DNA of 5,348 nucleotides, taken from NCBI GenBank assembly GCA_030149405.1, contig JASBRM010000302.1, forward strand, positions 1 to 5,348, in the 5' to 3' direction. Positions 4,676-5,348 of the stretch are shown one piece after another. A model generated the notes under the pieces. That model did no database searches. It had not been told where the DNA came from and saw only the letters and a program-made list of their open reading frames with translations. Both the position numbers and the translations under genes were made by a program. Source of the DNA: Neptuniibacter sp. (GTDB taxonomy: Bacteria; Pseudomonadota; Gammaproteobacteria; Pseudomonadales; Balneatricaceae). Each line of letters opens with the position of its first letter. The first letter of the stretch is position 1.

Positions 4676-5230
4676 TTAGTCTTGTTTAGAAGGGACACGA
4701 CAAAAGCCTTGAGAAGACACATCTAATGCACTGTTGAATTTACTCGACATATTCTGAAAAGAGATTAGTCCGGTTAACTCAACAATTCCATCTTCATCGT
4801 AATATTTACGAAGTTCTTCCATCTCAGCATCAGTTACTTGCCTGTCGCTAAAAGTTATCGCGTCGACATATTCCAAAACAACTTTCTCATGTTCATCAAA
4901 TAAAGGACTTTCTCGCCACTCCGATAAGGCCTCTAATTTAGACTCTTCTCCAGCACGTTTCGCATACATGTAGGAATTTACATCAACACAGAACTCACAC
5001 CAGTTAATCTGAGAAACCCTCACCGTAATCATCGATCGCAATGAAGGGGCGATAGCCGATTTCCTGGAATCTAAAGCACCAAACAGTAGAGCAACGGTTG
5101 TAAACAATCGGGGGATGCGTGCCCAGAGAAGTGCAGGCTTTAGCACCATGCCGTATTTGCGGTTTTGATTCCAAAAGAATGGCCGAAGATACAATGGATA
5201 ATCCTGAAGCTTTTTAGCACTGATACGCAT
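4676..5230 (-). CDS. Carboxymuconolactone decarboxylase (CMD)-family protein
   Basis: A 184-residue protein from the start chosen here. It belongs to the CMD/AhpD-like superfamily (PF02627): an all-helical N-terminal region, then SLRSMITVRVSQINWCEFCVD with the redox-type C78-x-x-C81 motif (family pattern W-C-x-x-C) at the start of the core helix, and a C-terminal part typical of the longer single-domain members, ending SKFNSALDVSSQGFC. In AhpD the CxxC pair acts in peroxide reduction; in this subfamily the substrate is usually unknown, and true decarboxylase activity is not implied by the name. The ATG at 5230 has GGAGG five bases upstream. An in-frame ATG at 5248 overlaps the upstream stop by ATGA but lacks a well-placed Shine-Dalgarno. 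The last codons are duplicated in the remnant at 2887-2955. The PepSY gene follows after 177 bases, with no clear terminator between. Confidence 0.86.
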   Translation of the reverse strand: MRISAKKLQDYPLYLRPFFWNQNRKYGMVLKPALLWARIPRLFTTVALLFGALDSRKSAIAPSLRSMITVRVSQINWCEFCVDVNSYMYAKRAGEESKLEALSEWRESPLFDEHEKVVLEYVDAITFSDRQVTDAEMEELRKYYDEDGIVELTGLISFQNMSSKFNSALDVSSQGFCRVPSKQD

Positions 5231-5235
5231 CTTGC

Positions 5236-5240
5236 CCTCC
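5236..5240 (-). promoter_or_regulatory. Ribosome binding site fixing the CMD-family start
   Basis: GGAGG on the minus strand, five bases before the ATG at 5230, favours that start over the upstream in-frame ATG at 5248. Confidence 0.75.
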
Positions 5241-5244
5241 ACTA

Positions 5245-5348
5245 TCATTTTTTATGGCAACTCCAGGGTTTATGGGTGTAGTTATCATGTACATTTTTAT
5301 ACACAAACCGGTAATAGCCTTCTTTAAAGTTTGACCACCAATCATGAC
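5245..5348 (-). CDS. C-terminus of an unrecognised protein, cut by the window edge
   Basis: A minus-strand frame enters from the window edge and runs 33 codons to a TGA at 5245-5247. The residues are strongly protein-like, rich in aromatics and charged residues (DWWSNFKEGYYRFVYKNV, then HDNYTHKPWSCHKK). The stop overlaps the upstream possible CMD start at 5248 as ATGA, the arrangement expected of a tightly spaced upstream gene in the same operon. I do not recognise the family from this fragment. The alternative is chance openness of a leader region; a second minus-strand frame here is also open but looks less protein-like. Confidence 0.5.
   Translation of the reverse strand, partial: HDWWSNFKEGYYRFVYKNVHDNYTHKPWSCHKK

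Noticed and set aside
5214..5348. A second minus-strand frame open from the edge for 44 codons
   Set aside because: It runs into the CMD coding region in another frame and its sequence is less protein-like than the frame ending at 5245.

Overview
The window looks like a gammaproteobacterial chromosome segment, probably from a marine or aquatic lineage. This is inferred from the moderate-to-low GC content, Shine-Dalgarno use, the gene families present and a CueR-type promoter; no species can be named. Every gene I can support is on the minus strand, so transcription runs from high to low coordinates.

Region A (about 2839 down to 1) reads as one copper-responsive transcription unit. It starts at a near-perfect CueR/MerR-type promoter (2809-2839), with a palindromic operator sitting in a 19-bp spacer between TTGACC and TAGATT. 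In order it holds: a 5' UTR with a 12-bp inverted repeat; an exported Met/His-rich protein split by an in-frame TAG codon (2308-2721); a hairpin; a divergent PII-like protein (1895-2242); a small exported His-rich protein (1571-1864); a cytochrome c'-type protein carrying a Met-rich MMG repeat insertion (917-1516); a diheme cytochrome c overlapping it by one base (33-917); and a clear rho-independent terminator (3-29). Apart from the PII-like regulator, every product appears exported, and several carry Met, His or Cys clusters of the kind that bind copper. No efflux pump or copper oxidase is present. The unit therefore looks like a periplasmic copper-buffering and electron-transfer module.

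Region B (about 2840-3181) has no intact gene. It holds the decayed 3' end of a carboxymuconolactone decarboxylase (CMD)-family gene (2887-2955), closely matching the 3' end of the intact copy at 4676-5230.

Region C (4498 down to 3182) is a compact operon: an exported PepSY-domain protein, a cytochrome b561-family membrane protein and a membrane-anchored LuxR-type regulator. The last two overlap by ATGA. The ribosome-binding site of the first gene lies inside a perfect 12-bp inverted repeat, which suggests translational control. The cassette is flanked on both sides by CMD 3'-end sequence.

Region D (5348 down to 4676) holds the intact CMD-family gene and, at the edge, the C-terminus of an unrecognised upstream protein whose stop overlaps an upstream possible start of the CMD gene.

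Most interesting for follow-up: the CueR-controlled cytochrome/Met-rich operon, the amber-interrupted Met-rich gene, and the hairpin occluding the PepSY ribosome-binding site.
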